A stretch of DNA of 38,406 nt, taken from assembly GCA_035518715.1 (NCBI GenBank), contig DATIXJ010000042.1, positions 1-38,406 on the forward strand, given 5' to 3'. Both the position numbers and the translations under genes were made by a program. The DNA comes from DATIXJ01 sp035518715. GTDB lineage: Bacteria; Bacteroidota; Ignavibacteria; UBA10030; SZUA-254. The notes under the pieces were generated by a model, which saw nothing but the letters and a program-made list of their open reading frames with translations, did no database searches and was not told the origin of the DNA. Shown here one piece after another: positions 7,740 through 16,640 of the stretch (position 1 is the stretch's first letter; every line of letters starts with the position of its first letter).

Positions 7740-9353
7740 CTACGCCTGATATTCCCCCCAGACTTCCCGCAGCGTTTCTGAAATTTCCCCTAGTGTGGCG
7801 TAGGCTTCAACGCACCGCGAAATAAACGGGAGCAGATTTTCACTCCCCACCGCGGCATTTTTTAACGCTTCCCGCGCGGATGAAACCGCCCCTGGATCCC
7901 GGCGGGCGCGAAGCTTGCGCAGCCGTTCCTTTTGGCGGGACTCAATGGAACCGTCGAGCCTCAACAGCGACGGCTGGTAAGCTTCCGTGGCCATGAATTG
8001 ATTCACGCCGACGACAATCTTTTCCTTCTTCTCAACCGCTTTATGGTCGTTGTACGCGCTCTTTGCGATCTCGTCCTGATAATAGTGTTTTTCGATTGCC
8101 GCGATGGCTCCTCCCATCCGGTCCACAACCCGCAGGTACTCTTCCGCCTTTGCTTCAAGTTCGTCCGTCAGTGCTTCCACGAAATATGATCCCCCCAACG
8201 GATCCGCGGTGTCTGCAATTCCCGACTCGTACGCTATCACCTGCTGAGTTCTCAAGGCAAGGCGCGCTGCATCCTCCCCCGGAAGGGAGAGTGCCTCATC
8301 ACGACTGTTTGTATGAAGCGACTGGCATCCGCCGAGGATTGCAGAAAGCGCCTGGATCGTCACCCGGACGACATTGTTATCGATTTGCTGTGCCGCAAGC
8401 GTCGATCCGCCTGTCTGCGCGTGAAACCGGAGTTTCATCGATTCCGGGTTCCTGGCTTTGAAGCGCGTCTTCATGATTCTTGCCCACATTCTACGCGCCG
8501 CGCGAAATTTTGCCACTTCCTCGAAGACGTTATTGTGAGCGTTGAAGAAGAACGAAAGCCTCGGACCGAATGTATCGACATCCAACCCGGCTTTGATGGC
8601 GGCAGAAACATAGGCAATAGCATTTGACAGCGTGAAGGCGAGTTCCTGGACAGCAGTTGCTCCTGCCTCACGAATATGATATCCGCTGATGGAGATGGCA
8701 TTCCATTTCGGTACTTCGGTGCTGCACCATTTGAAGATATCGGTCACGAGACGCATCGATGCCGCAGGAGGATAGATATACGTGCCCCTCGCAATGTACT
8801 CCTTGAGGAGGTCGTTCTGTACGGTGCCGGAGAGCTTCCGGAGATCGGCGCCCTGTTTTTTCGCAATCGCCACATACATGGCAAGAAGAATCGCCGCGGT
8901 CGCATTGATGGTCATCGATGTAGAAATCGAATCGAGACGGATCCCCTGAAAGAGCGTCTCCATATCCTCGAGCGAATCGATCGCAACCCCGACCCGCCCC
9001 ACTTCCCCCTCCGCCATGCGATGGTCGGAATCATACCCCATCTGCGTCGGGAGATCAAATGCGACGGAGAGACCCGTTGTCCCGTGCTCCAGGAGATATC
9101 TGTATCGTTTGTTTGATTCCTCCGCTGTCCCAAATCCAGCGTACTGGCGCATGGTCCAAAGTTGTCCGCGATACATCGTTGGATAGATGCCGCGCGTAAA
9201 CGGGTACTCACCCGGTGTGCCAAGATCATGCTTCTTCCTGGTACCGGAATAGCAGCGCCCGATGTGGATTCCCGAATCGGTCTCGAACTGATCTTTCCGC
9301 TCGCGGACCGCCGATTTCGTGCGCCCAACGGTCTTTTTCCTGCGCTCAGGCAT
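7740..9353 (-). CDS. Methylmalonyl-CoA mutase, catalytic (large) subunit without B12 domain
   Basis: The 537-residue protein covers the substrate-binding TIM barrel of acyl-CoA mutases but stops before any cobalamin-binding DxHxxG domain, which must come from a separate protein not in this window. Residues that select methylmalonyl-CoA in the well-studied mutase are present: Y71 in TMRQYAGF, R201 in ASMRLVTDIF and H226 in SISGYHIREAG. Isobutyryl-CoA mutases carry Phe and Gln at the first two, so methylmalonyl-CoA is the likely substrate. The reaction links succinyl-CoA and methylmalonyl-CoA in propionate metabolism. It is the last gene of the long minus-strand run, 63 bases after comEC. No clear ribosome site precedes the ATG. 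Confidence 0.92.
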   Translation of the reverse strand: MPERRKKTVGRTKSAVRERKDQFETDSGIHIGRCYSGTRKKHDLGTPGEYPFTRGIYPTMYRGQLWTMRQYAGFGTAEESNKRYRYLLEHGTTGLSVAFDLPTQMGYDSDHRMAEGEVGRVGVAIDSLEDMETLFQGIRLDSISTSMTINATAAILLAMYVAIAKKQGADLRKLSGTVQNDLLKEYIARGTYIYPPAASMRLVTDIFKWCSTEVPKWNAISISGYHIREAGATAVQELAFTLSNAIAYVSAAIKAGLDVDTFGPRLSFFFNAHNNVFEEVAKFRAARRMWARIMKTRFKARNPESMKLRFHAQTGGSTLAAQQIDNNVVRVTIQALSAILGGCQSLHTNSRDEALSLPGEDAARLALRTQQVIAYESGIADTADPLGGSYFVEALTDELEAKAEEYLRVVDRMGGAIAAIEKHYYQDEIAKSAYNDHKAVEKKEKIVVGVNQFMATEAYQPSLLRLDGSIESRQKERLRKLRARRDPGAVSSAREALKNAAVGSENLLPFISRCVEAYATLGEISETLREVWGEYQA

Positions 9354-9416
9354 TCAAATCAAATCAGCAATATGGCGTTTGTGTTTGGAGGAAAATAGGA
9401 AATGCCCGATTGAGAT

Positions 9417-11834
9417 TCAAGGCATGCGCCAGTCCTTCTTTTGCCATGAGCTGCCATCCGATTCAAAAATGACTGCTCCTTCCTTGTCAGTCCTGAAATA
9501 CTGCACGTGCATTTTGTTGAGCAAGGCGAGAGTTCTCGGGGCAGGATGACCGAATTTATTGCGGGCCCCAACCGAAATCACGGCAGTTTGCGGCTGAACG
9601 CGGTCCATCATCGGCACGCTGCTGCTTGTCGGGCTTCCGTGGTGCCCGACTTTCAACAGATCGCACTTGAGAAAGCGATCATACACGCGGACCATCCTCG
9701 CCTCCGCGTCCCGTTCTGCATCCCCCTCGAGCAGAAGCGTCGTCGCTCCAAATACGATCTTCAGCACGACCGATTCATTGTTGAGGTTGCGCGCGGGATG
9801 CTGGAGTGACGGCACGAATTCCCCAGAGGGATGGAGAACATAACACCGGATGCCGGGATATGTGTCGACGGTGGAACCAGCACGCACCGTATCGACGGGA
9901 ACTCCGATTGAATCGAGAATGCGTTTGAATTCCTGGCACAGGTAAGATTTCGCGGTCGACCCTGCATCGATCACTTCTGTCACAGGAATACCGCGCAGAA
10001 CTGCGGGAACGCCTCCAAGGTGATCGCTGTGCGGGTGCGTCACGACAACATCATCGACCCTCCGGATTCCTCTCCATTTCAAGTAGGGAATCACGACCCT
10101 CGTCCCGATGTCGTACCCTTCCATGCGCTGTCCCGCATCCACGAGCATGACTTTTCCATCGGGGAATTCGACCACTTCTCCGTCTCCCTGGCCGACGTCA
10201 AGAAACGTCACCCTCAACCGGTACGGGGCGTCCGAATGCACGATATTCGCGACGAGGAGGAGATCGCATCCGATCATGAAGACCATCAGGGCTTTCTTTC
10301 GACGGGTGACGTCATACATGTGCAGCATACCACCTGCAATCAGATAAAAACAGATCGAAGTGAAGATGGAAAAATCGGCACCAATCGAAGCATATCGCAT
10401 CGTGCCGAACACTTTCACTCCCCACAGAAATATTGCGGTCACAAGATGGGTCGTGGCGGCATACACCGTCGCGACCCACCACGAGAGATAGGAAACAACG
10501 ATGGTCAGCATGCCGAGCGCCAACACGGCGTTCGAAAGCGGAACAAGCACGACATTGGCCAGGAGTCCGATGAGGGATATTTTCCCGAAGTATGACGCGG
10601 TGAACGGAAGAGTTCCGATGGTCGCCGCCAGTGACACCCCCATCACTTCGACGATCAGGGACACGGTTTTGGTTTTCCCCAGACCCCAGGGAAGCAATTC
10701 GCTGGCAGCATTGAGCTTTGGATGACAGTACACGAGCGAAAACACGGCTCCGTAGGAGAGCTGGAACCCCGCCTGGAAGAGCTGCCGAGCATCCCAAAAG
10801 AGCAGGATCAGCGCCGATGCAGCAAGCGTATTGAACATGTTTTGTTTACGTTCGAAGAGTCCTCCGGCCAGCACAATAATTGCCATGATGACAGATCTGG
10901 CAACCGAAGCCGCACCGCCGGTCAGAAAATTGTAATACACGAGAAACGCGCAGCTCAGCAGAATGCGGACGCGCTCAGGCAGCCGCAATGCCTTGAACAG
11001 CACCGTGAGCATGAGCAGAACGATCACGACATGAAGCCCTGAAACAGCGAGGATATGCATCACTCCTGCGTTGATGAACGCCGATTTGACCGAAGCGTCA
11101 ATATCGGTCCGCTCACCGACGATCAGCCCCTTGAGGAAATTCCCTTCGTCTCCTCCGATCAATATCTCGATCCTATGAGATACGGACCGGCGGAGCGGAT
11201 ACACCAGAGCGGCAAGAAAGCCGTGCGTCTCCCGTGATTCGATGCTGATGGAATCGAGCATGAACTTCGCGAAGATATCGTTCAGAGAGAGGTAACTCTT
11301 GAAATCGAACTCACCCGGATTCCGCGGCGGAGAAAAAGCGACCAGTTGTCCTGTTATCTCAACCCGAGTCCCGTACGTCAGCATGGGGCAGAGTGTCGTG
11401 TCGAATGCTGAACGTTTCGCCGATACCACAATTCCCCCGCGGACCTTAGCCCAGCGGGTGGACATGAAAAGCGAATCGGCATCAAGAACGAATTTGACCG
11501 TATATGATGTCGACCTCGGTTCATCCGTTACAGTGCCTCGGAGGGTTACTGTGCGTTCTGCAGAGATGAAGTTTTCGATATCCTCTCTGAAGACATACTT
11601 GCCGTCCCATGTGATTTTGAGAATGCCAAAGAGGAAGAGAAGGGTGAAGAGCGAAATTGGCAGGACCTGAGATTCAGCATGTTTCAGGATAAGGTATGAT
11701 GATAACGCAATCGCAAGGAGAACTCCAATCCCGGTCCAGATGAGCGGCAGAACCAGGTACCATCCGGTGACAATGCCGAGTCCGAACGGAACGACACATT
11801 TCATTGCAGGACTATGTGTGAACATAGACCGCAT
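9417..11834 (-). CDS. comEC: ComEC/Rec2 family DNA uptake channel
   Basis: This 805-residue inner membrane protein is of the family that passes single-stranded DNA into the cytoplasm in natural transformation. N-terminal helices (about 12-75) lead into a soluble OB-like domain (about 85-200) with the RNPGEFDFKSYL signature at 171-182. The membrane channel core spans about 210-530 and carries the hallmark HILAVSGLHV at 260-269. The C-terminal metallo-beta-lactamase domain starts near 540 (LDVGQGD) and has HPHSDH at 600-605. All three family domains are present. An ATG at 11825, ten bases after GGGAGG, may be the true start instead of 11834. No other competence gene is visible in the same run. 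Confidence 0.93.
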   Translation of the reverse strand: MRSMFTHSPAMKCVVPFGLGIVTGWYLVLPLIWTGIGVLLAIALSSYLILKHAESQVLPISLFTLLFLFGILKITWDGKYVFREDIENFISAERTVTLRGTVTDEPRSTSYTVKFVLDADSLFMSTRWAKVRGGIVVSAKRSAFDTTLCPMLTYGTRVEITGQLVAFSPPRNPGEFDFKSYLSLNDIFAKFMLDSISIESRETHGFLAALVYPLRRSVSHRIEILIGGDEGNFLKGLIVGERTDIDASVKSAFINAGVMHILAVSGLHVVIVLLMLTVLFKALRLPERVRILLSCAFLVYYNFLTGGAASVARSVIMAIIVLAGGLFERKQNMFNTLAASALILLFWDARQLFQAGFQLSYGAVFSLVYCHPKLNAASELLPWGLGKTKTVSLIVEVMGVSLAATIGTLPFTASYFGKISLIGLLANVVLVPLSNAVLALGMLTIVVSYLSWWVATVYAATTHLVTAIFLWGVKVFGTMRYASIGADFSIFTSICFYLIAGGMLHMYDVTRRKKALMVFMIGCDLLLVANIVHSDAPYRLRVTFLDVGQGDGEVVEFPDGKVMLVDAGQRMEGYDIGTRVVIPYLKWRGIRRVDDVVVTHPHSDHLGGVPAVLRGIPVTEVIDAGSTAKSYLCQEFKRILDSIGVPVDTVRAGSTVDTYPGIRCYVLHPSGEFVPSLQHPARNLNNESVVLKIVFGATTLLLEGDAERDAEARMVRVYDRFLKCDLLKVGHHGSPTSSSVPMMDRVQPQTAVISVGARNKFGHPAPRTLALLNKMHVQYFRTDKEGAVIFESDGSSWQKKDWRMP

Positions 11835-11852
11835 GCCTCCCGATGTTTAAGG

Positions 11853-12767
11853 TCAGGTAAGGAGTTTCAGGATCCCCCGGGAGACATGTGTAAGATTTTT
11901 CGCACCGGCGGTCAATACATGGTGATGAGCTCCGAACGCCAGCAACGGCACCGGGTTCCGCGTGTGCGTTTTTACGGAAAGGTCTTCCATATTTCCATGA
12001 TCGCTCGTAACAAGCGCCGTCATTTCACTCCCGTCGGCTTCGTCGAGAAAGCCGCCGAGAAGTTCATCGATCCGTTCGAGACAGCTGACGGCTTCCGCCA
12101 TCGATTGGTGATGGCCTGCATGGTCGGTCTGAAAGTATTCAAAAAAAACGAGATCATTTTTCCGAAGCAGACGCGCAAGACGCCGTCCGGCCTGTTCAGA
12201 GCTGATCGGCGCAATGTCGGGATACCCGAGGTCTGGCCAGCGCTCGTTGGTGATATCAGCGGAGAGAGCCCTTCCTTTGCGCAGTTCTTCCGCGCCATTG
12301 AACTGCATCCCGGTCGAAAACCACGAATAGGCAATGGGCGTCATTCTGGCTCTCGGCGAGTGAATATAATCGAAATATCTTCGTGGGAAGGCGTTTGCAT
12401 AGCAGACTTTTTTCCCGCGTCGCACCAGTTGCAGAAAGATATTCTCATTTTCCACAACGGGTTTGAGCGATGAATAGGTATACGGACCAAAATGCCTGCC
12501 AATGATCCGGGAAGTGTTCTGTCCGGTCAGAAGCGCGCTCTGCCCCGTCCCGCTCTGCGGCAGACCATCAACACCTAACGTAGCATTGAGCGGAACAAGA
12601 GAGGCATGACTATCTGAACGGTGGCAGTCGTGCAATTCTGCCATTTTCCCTCCCAGGAGTGACTGAAGTACCGGTATTCTTGCTTCGAAAAAAGGATTGT
12701 GGAGTTTGTGTCCGATGCCAACCCCATCAAGAAAAAGGAACAGGAGATGGGTTGCGGGACTGCTCAT
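11853..12767 (-). CDS. Phosphoglycerate-mutase-like metalloenzyme (alkaline phosphatase superfamily)
   Basis: The 304-residue protein belongs to the metal-dependent alkaline phosphatase superfamily that includes cofactor-independent phosphoglycerate mutase. Metal and nucleophile motifs are in order: FLDGVGIG (D14), the nucleophile loop PQSGTGQSALLTG (S72 or T74), FQTDHAGH (D215, H219), TSDHGN (D256, H257) and KTHTRNPVP (H268). At about 300 residues it is much shorter than true iPGM (about 510) and lacks its inserted transferase domain. A phosphatase or hydrolase role on an unknown substrate is more likely than glycolysis. Its start overlaps the stop of the upstream gene by one base, so the two are probably translated together. 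Confidence 0.8.
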   Translation of the reverse strand: MSSPATHLLFLFLDGVGIGHKLHNPFFEARIPVLQSLLGGKMAELHDCHRSDSHASLVPLNATLGVDGLPQSGTGQSALLTGQNTSRIIGRHFGPYTYSSLKPVVENENIFLQLVRRGKKVCYANAFPRRYFDYIHSPRARMTPIAYSWFSTGMQFNGAEELRKGRALSADITNERWPDLGYPDIAPISSEQAGRRLARLLRKNDLVFFEYFQTDHAGHHQSMAEAVSCLERIDELLGGFLDEADGSEMTALVTSDHGNMEDLSVKTHTRNPVPLLAFGAHHHVLTAGAKNLTHVSRGILKLLT

Positions 12768-13498
12768 TACCGTGTTTCAGACCGGAGCGTCTTCACCCAC
12801 TCCTTTTCGATGTCCTCAAACTTTTCCTGGAACGCAGTCTGGAAAACCTCGTGAATATTATCGCTCGTCTTGAATCCCCGCAGAGCATCCTCCACCTTGG
12901 ATTTTCCATAATGAATGTTGAAGAAATCGATCGTCGATGCGAGCTTTGCGTAAAGCTCCAAGTCGTCCTTTTCTCCTTCGGAACTGACATAATCCTCGCC
13001 CAGATCCGAAAAACTCGATGTCATCGAGCGGGCAGGTTTCCCGAATCTTTCGAGGTCATTGCCGACGGAGAGAGAGTACGCCTCTGCAAACCAAGGAGGA
13101 CATCCGGGCTCATGGCTCAACGCTACGCGTGCCGCCAGACGACGGGCAACTTCCTGCATTCTCCCCTCATGAACAGGTCCCGGATTGAGGAAAAAATAGA
13201 TCTTTCCCGCGTTCCAATCCCCGTCATCAAATATGCGGGTCTGCGAATCCTGTTTGAATCGTTCAACGGACGTAAACATGATCACATCAATTTTCCCCTT
13301 GAACGAAAGATCGAGAAGCTTTTTCATCTCGGCGACGGAAGTGTCCAAAAGGGCACCGAAGAGTTTTGCGTTATGAAGCGAAATCCCGTGTTCATACTGG
13401 ATCCGAAACGACCCGACCGAAGTGGTTCGCATCCCCTGGCCTGCACGGAGTGATCCGCCCAGGAGTAGAATGAAGAAGACGAGGAAACATTTTTTCAT
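12767..13498 (-). CDS. Secreted protein resembling peptidase MA, without HExxH motif
   Basis: The 243-residue product starts with a clear signal peptide (KKCFLVFFILLLGG, cut near residue 20). The middle resembles gluzincin-like 'peptidase MA' domains: an early F/I-rich strand region and later PPWFAEAYS, which matches the (P)xWLxEGxA motif that normally follows the zinc helix. The expected HExxH helix is not seen; the corresponding stretch reads EVARRLAARVALSHE. It is therefore either a catalytically dead relative or only a superficial match. It overlaps dtd by 4 bases upstream and the metalloenzyme gene by 1 base downstream. Function is unknown; export to the periplasm is the firmest prediction. 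Confidence 0.65.
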   Translation of the reverse strand: MKKCFLVFFILLLGGSLRAGQGMRTTSVGSFRIQYEHGISLHNAKLFGALLDTSVAEMKKLLDLSFKGKIDVIMFTSVERFKQDSQTRIFDDGDWNAGKIYFFLNPGPVHEGRMQEVARRLAARVALSHEPGCPPWFAEAYSLSVGNDLERFGKPARSMTSSFSDLGEDYVSSEGEKDDLELYAKLASTIDFFNIHYGKSKVEDALRGFKTSDNIHEVFQTAFQEKFEDIEKEWVKTLRSETR

Positions 13499-13947
13499 GA
13501 TTTTTTGCTCTCGATTATGATCGTTACCGGACCATCATTAATGAGGTGGACATCCATCATTGCCCGAAATACACCTGTTGCGACGCGTTCGGTTCCGAGT
13601 TCCGTTCCCAGCATCTCGACAAACCGACTGTACAGCCGTTCGGCGAGTGCGGGAGGTGCGGCGTCTGTAAAGCTCGGGCGGTTTCCCTTCCGCGTATCGG
13701 CGAGAAGCGTGAACTGTGGTACCACGAGCAGTTTCCCCCCTGCATCGCGAACAGAGAGGTTCATCTTACCCTGTTCATCCTCGAAGATTCTGTGGTTCGA
13801 GCAGCGCTGTGCAAGATACTCTGCATCGTCATCAGTATCATTCCGGCCGACACCAAGAAAGATCAGGATGCCGCCGCCGATGGAACTGTGTACCGAGCCA
13901 TTCACGGCAACATGCGCTTCCTTCACTCTCTGAAGGAGGGCGATCAC
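13495..13947 (-). CDS. dtd: D-aminoacyl-tRNA deacylase
   Basis: The 150-residue protein matches Dtd over its whole length. This enzyme hydrolyses D-aminoacyl-tRNA (and glycyl-tRNA(Ala)), keeping D-residues out of proteins. The C-terminal cross-subunit motif INDGPVTIIIES carries the Gly-cis-Pro pair that gives chiral selectivity. The other active-site motif, usually SQFT, reads PQFT at 77-80, followed by LADTRKGNRPSF. RIFEDEQGKMNLS (53-65) is also characteristic. It overlaps prmC (upstream) and the secreted protein gene (downstream) by 4 bases each, so it sits in a translationally coupled chain. Confidence 0.94.
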   Translation of the reverse strand: MIALLQRVKEAHVAVNGSVHSSIGGGILIFLGVGRNDTDDDAEYLAQRCSNHRIFEDEQGKMNLSVRDAGGKLLVVPQFTLLADTRKGNRPSFTDAAPPALAERLYSRFVEMLGTELGTERVATGVFRAMMDVHLINDGPVTIIIESKKS

Positions 13948-14840
13948 GTGGTTGCGCCTCTGCGTGCTTTCACCACTCTCGGCAATCCGCTGTAATCCTT
14001 TACACTCTGTATCTTCTCAAATCCGCTCTTCCTGAAGAGTTCTGAAACCGGTTCCTCCTGATTGCAGGCAATTTCCACAAGAACCCACCCTCCGGGTACG
14101 AGCAATGAATTTGAAAGGGTAGTAATCTTCCGGTAGAATGTCAAACCGTCAAGTTCATCGGTGATTGCTCCGGCTGGTTCATGCTCTCTCACCTCGGGTT
14201 CCGTTTCCAGAAAATCAGATGCCGAAACATACGGAGGATTGGAAATGAGAAGCTCGTATTTCCGGCCGGGAGCGAATCCGTTTCTGAAGATATCTCCCTG
14301 AAGCTGGGTGATTCTATCCGCAAGATTGTACGCGGCAATATTCTTCTTTGCGATCAGGATTGATTCTTTGCTCGACTCGATCGTGTCGATATGGCACTCG
14401 GGAAGAAATGTCGCGAGCGCGATGGCGATATTTCCCGAACCGGTTCCGATCTCCAGGATGTTTCTGGGAGGGATTGTCGAGGCCCGGCAAGCTGCAACGG
14501 CTTCCTCCACGAGGATTTCTGTTTCCGGACGGGGAATGAAAACACCTGGCTGAACGGAGATATTCAGCCCCATAAACTCGGTGTTGCCGGTAATATACTG
14601 GAGCGGCTCTCGATGGAGACGGCGGGCGATGAGTGATTGAAACTCCTCCGCTTGTGCAGGCAGAACCGGTGAGCCATACTTTACGCGCAATTCCATTCTC
14701 TTGTAACCAAGGAGATGCGACAGGAGAAGTTCGCAATTCAGGCGTGGACTCTCAACACCCCCTTCCGCGAGCTCATTGCTCCCCCACTCAAGGAGTGACA
14801 GAATTGTCTGATTCCTCAGCTCTCGGTGTACGGATTCCAT
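13944..14840 (-). CDS. prmC: Peptide chain release factor N5-glutamine methyltransferase
   Basis: This SAM-dependent enzyme methylates the Gln of the GGQ motif in release factors 1 and 2, speeding termination. The SAM-binding strand ILEIGTGSGNIAIAL and the catalytic NPPY (in LLISNPPYVSASD) are present, with RPETEILVEEA in the family's N-terminal/core junction. I place the start at the ATG at 14840, giving 298 residues that begin MESVHREL. The frame continues upstream only to a TTG at 14882 hard against the previous stop, adding 14 residues that do not resemble the family. The gene overlaps dtd by 4 bases, and a TTG start would abut the phosphatase gene. Confidence 0.92.
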   Translation of the reverse strand: MESVHRELRNQTILSLLEWGSNELAEGGVESPRLNCELLLSHLLGYKRMELRVKYGSPVLPAQAEEFQSLIARRLHREPLQYITGNTEFMGLNISVQPGVFIPRPETEILVEEAVAACRASTIPPRNILEIGTGSGNIAIALATFLPECHIDTIESSKESILIAKKNIAAYNLADRITQLQGDIFRNGFAPGRKYELLISNPPYVSASDFLETEPEVREHEPAGAITDELDGLTFYRKITTLSNSLLVPGGWVLVEIACNQEEPVSELFRKSGFEKIQSVKDYSGLPRVVKARRGATT

Positions 14841-14882
14841 GTGCACTGGAATGATACAAAGAGCGCTATCAAAAATCAACAA

Positions 14883-16640
14883 CTACTCTGCTTTCAGCAC
14901 AACGACAGTAATGTCGTCGTACTGCGGAGCGTTGCGGCTGTGCTCCTTCACGGCGTCAACGATCGAGGCAAGAATCTTCCGTGCATCGCATGGCTGGTTT
15001 TTGCGGATGACTCCCTCCACCGTTTCCTCACCGATTTCCTCGTTCTGTGTGTTCATGGCTTCCGTCACACCATCGGTAAAGAGAACGAGAACATCGCCGG
15101 CGCCAAGCTGGATTTCCCCGACAGGATATGCCGTGGCGGCTTTCATGATTCCAAGAATGAGCCCGCCTTCTTCGAGCCGTTCCATCCTCCCGTCGGCACG
15201 GAGCAAGAACGGCGGATTGTGACCCGCACTGCTGTACTGAAATGTGGATTTCCCGACATCCAGAATCCCCCAGAAGAATGTGATGAATCGGTCAAGCCCT
15301 GTATTCTCACAAATTAGATCGTTAACTCGCCGGGTAAGCTCTCCCAGCGGGAGTCCGAGCGGAACAAGTGCACGGATCGTCGCCTGCAGATTTGCCATCA
15401 GCAGCGACGCCGGAGCTCCTTTTCCGGAAACGTCCCCTATCGCAATGACGAAGCGATTACCTTCCAGAGGAAGCACATCATAGTAATCCCCGCCCACCTG
15501 CTTCGAAGAGATATTGATCGCCGCAAAATCGAACTGTGGAATCGATGGGAGCGCTTTCGGCAACAGTCCGCGCTGTATTTCCTTGGCAATCTGAAGCTCA
15601 TCTTCCAGACGCTGCTTCTCGATCGCCTCTTTGAAAAGTCGGGCGTTTTCAAGTGAAATAATCGCAAGATTCCCTACCGAGAAGAGAAAATCCAGGTCGG
15701 TCTTTGTGTACTCTCCCCCGCGGATCTTCTCCCCGAGCGCCAGGACACCCTTCGTCTGCTGTTGGATCTGCAGAGGAATGACAACATGTATGCCAGCTGC
15801 GCGGAAAAGGGCCTTCCATTCCGCATCGCTCTTCTTGTTCATCGATTCGACTTTTCGGGGCGTATTCAGCGTCGAGAAATACGGAGTGACATCCTTCCCC
15901 ACACCCTTCTCAAGTCTCGAAGAGACAATTTCCATCCGACCCGCGTTCTCCAGATATATCGCAAACCGGTTCACCCCGATCTGACCCATAACCGAGAACA
16001 TGAGGAGCTTGATCAGCCGGTCCTGTTCGAGAACCGCATTGAATTCCTTGCTCAGCTCGAAAAGTGTATTCAGCTCCTGGACTTTTCCGTCGAGCTCACG
16101 ATTGATCTGACCGACCTGCTGGAGTATGATCCCCTTGTCGATTGCTGCTGCGGCAATATTTGCCAGCGACATCACATACGTAAGCTCTTTTCCGGTAAGC
16201 TTGTTGCGGACAGCGTTCGGAGCGAACCCCGCGATTCCGACGATTCTACCCTGAATGGAAAGAGGTACGACGAAATTCAATCCTGCATCGGTAAACGGTT
16301 TGAGCCATGCATACGTCTCTTTGCTCTTCCCATGAAGCGCTAGTACGCGTTTGGGGATTCTCTTTGACAGATAGGGTTTCCCGATAAGATCGGACGGCAG
16401 TCCCTTGGCATGCGCAACCCTGAATTCACCATGCCTCTGCGCGAGGAGTATGATCCCGCGCAGCGAGAGGAGGCGCCCCATAAGGGTCAGCAGAAAATGA
16501 TTCAGAATGAACTGCAGATCGAGCGTTCCGTTGACGATGGCGCTGAACTCGAAGAGCGCCCCCATTTCAAATGCGGACTCGGGGGAGTTGGCAGGATGTC
16601 CGGACTGGCGGGTGTTGCGGGGTGTTCGGCCGCGGCTCAT
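14883..16640 (-). CDS. GAF-GAF-PP2C (SpoIIE/RsbU-type) phosphatase, cytoplasmic
   Basis: The 585-residue protein has two GAF-like sensor domains (about 27-170 and 190-335), a helical linker (336-365) ending in the LLP motif common to RsbU-type enzymes, and a PP2C phosphatase domain (about 370-583). Metal-binding aspartates are D385 (GGDYYD), D403 (GDVSGKG), D523 (FTDGVTE) and D575/D576 (YDDITVVVL). There is no membrane segment. Such phosphatases remove the phosphate from a STAS antagonist, freeing it to bind the anti-sigma-type kinase. Both partners are encoded just upstream. The ATG overlaps the stop of the kinase gene by 4 bases, supporting a functional pair. What the GAF domains sense is unknown. 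Confidence 0.92.
   Translation of the reverse strand: MSRGRTPRNTRQSGHPANSPESAFEMGALFEFSAIVNGTLDLQFILNHFLLTLMGRLLSLRGIILLAQRHGEFRVAHAKGLPSDLIGKPYLSKRIPKRVLALHGKSKETYAWLKPFTDAGLNFVVPLSIQGRIVGIAGFAPNAVRNKLTGKELTYVMSLANIAAAAIDKGIILQQVGQINRELDGKVQELNTLFELSKEFNAVLEQDRLIKLLMFSVMGQIGVNRFAIYLENAGRMEIVSSRLEKGVGKDVTPYFSTLNTPRKVESMNKKSDAEWKALFRAAGIHVVIPLQIQQQTKGVLALGEKIRGGEYTKTDLDFLFSVGNLAIISLENARLFKEAIEKQRLEDELQIAKEIQRGLLPKALPSIPQFDFAAINISSKQVGGDYYDVLPLEGNRFVIAIGDVSGKGAPASLLMANLQATIRALVPLGLPLGELTRRVNDLICENTGLDRFITFFWGILDVGKSTFQYSSAGHNPPFLLRADGRMERLEEGGLILGIMKAATAYPVGEIQLGAGDVLVLFTDGVTEAMNTQNEEIGEETVEGVIRKNQPCDARKILASIVDAVKEHSRNAPQYDDITVVVLKAE

Noticed and set aside
14841..14882. TTG-initiated N-terminal extension of prmC
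   Set aside because: The 14 added residues are hydrophobic, do not resemble the family, and an ATG at 14840 gives the usual N-terminus.
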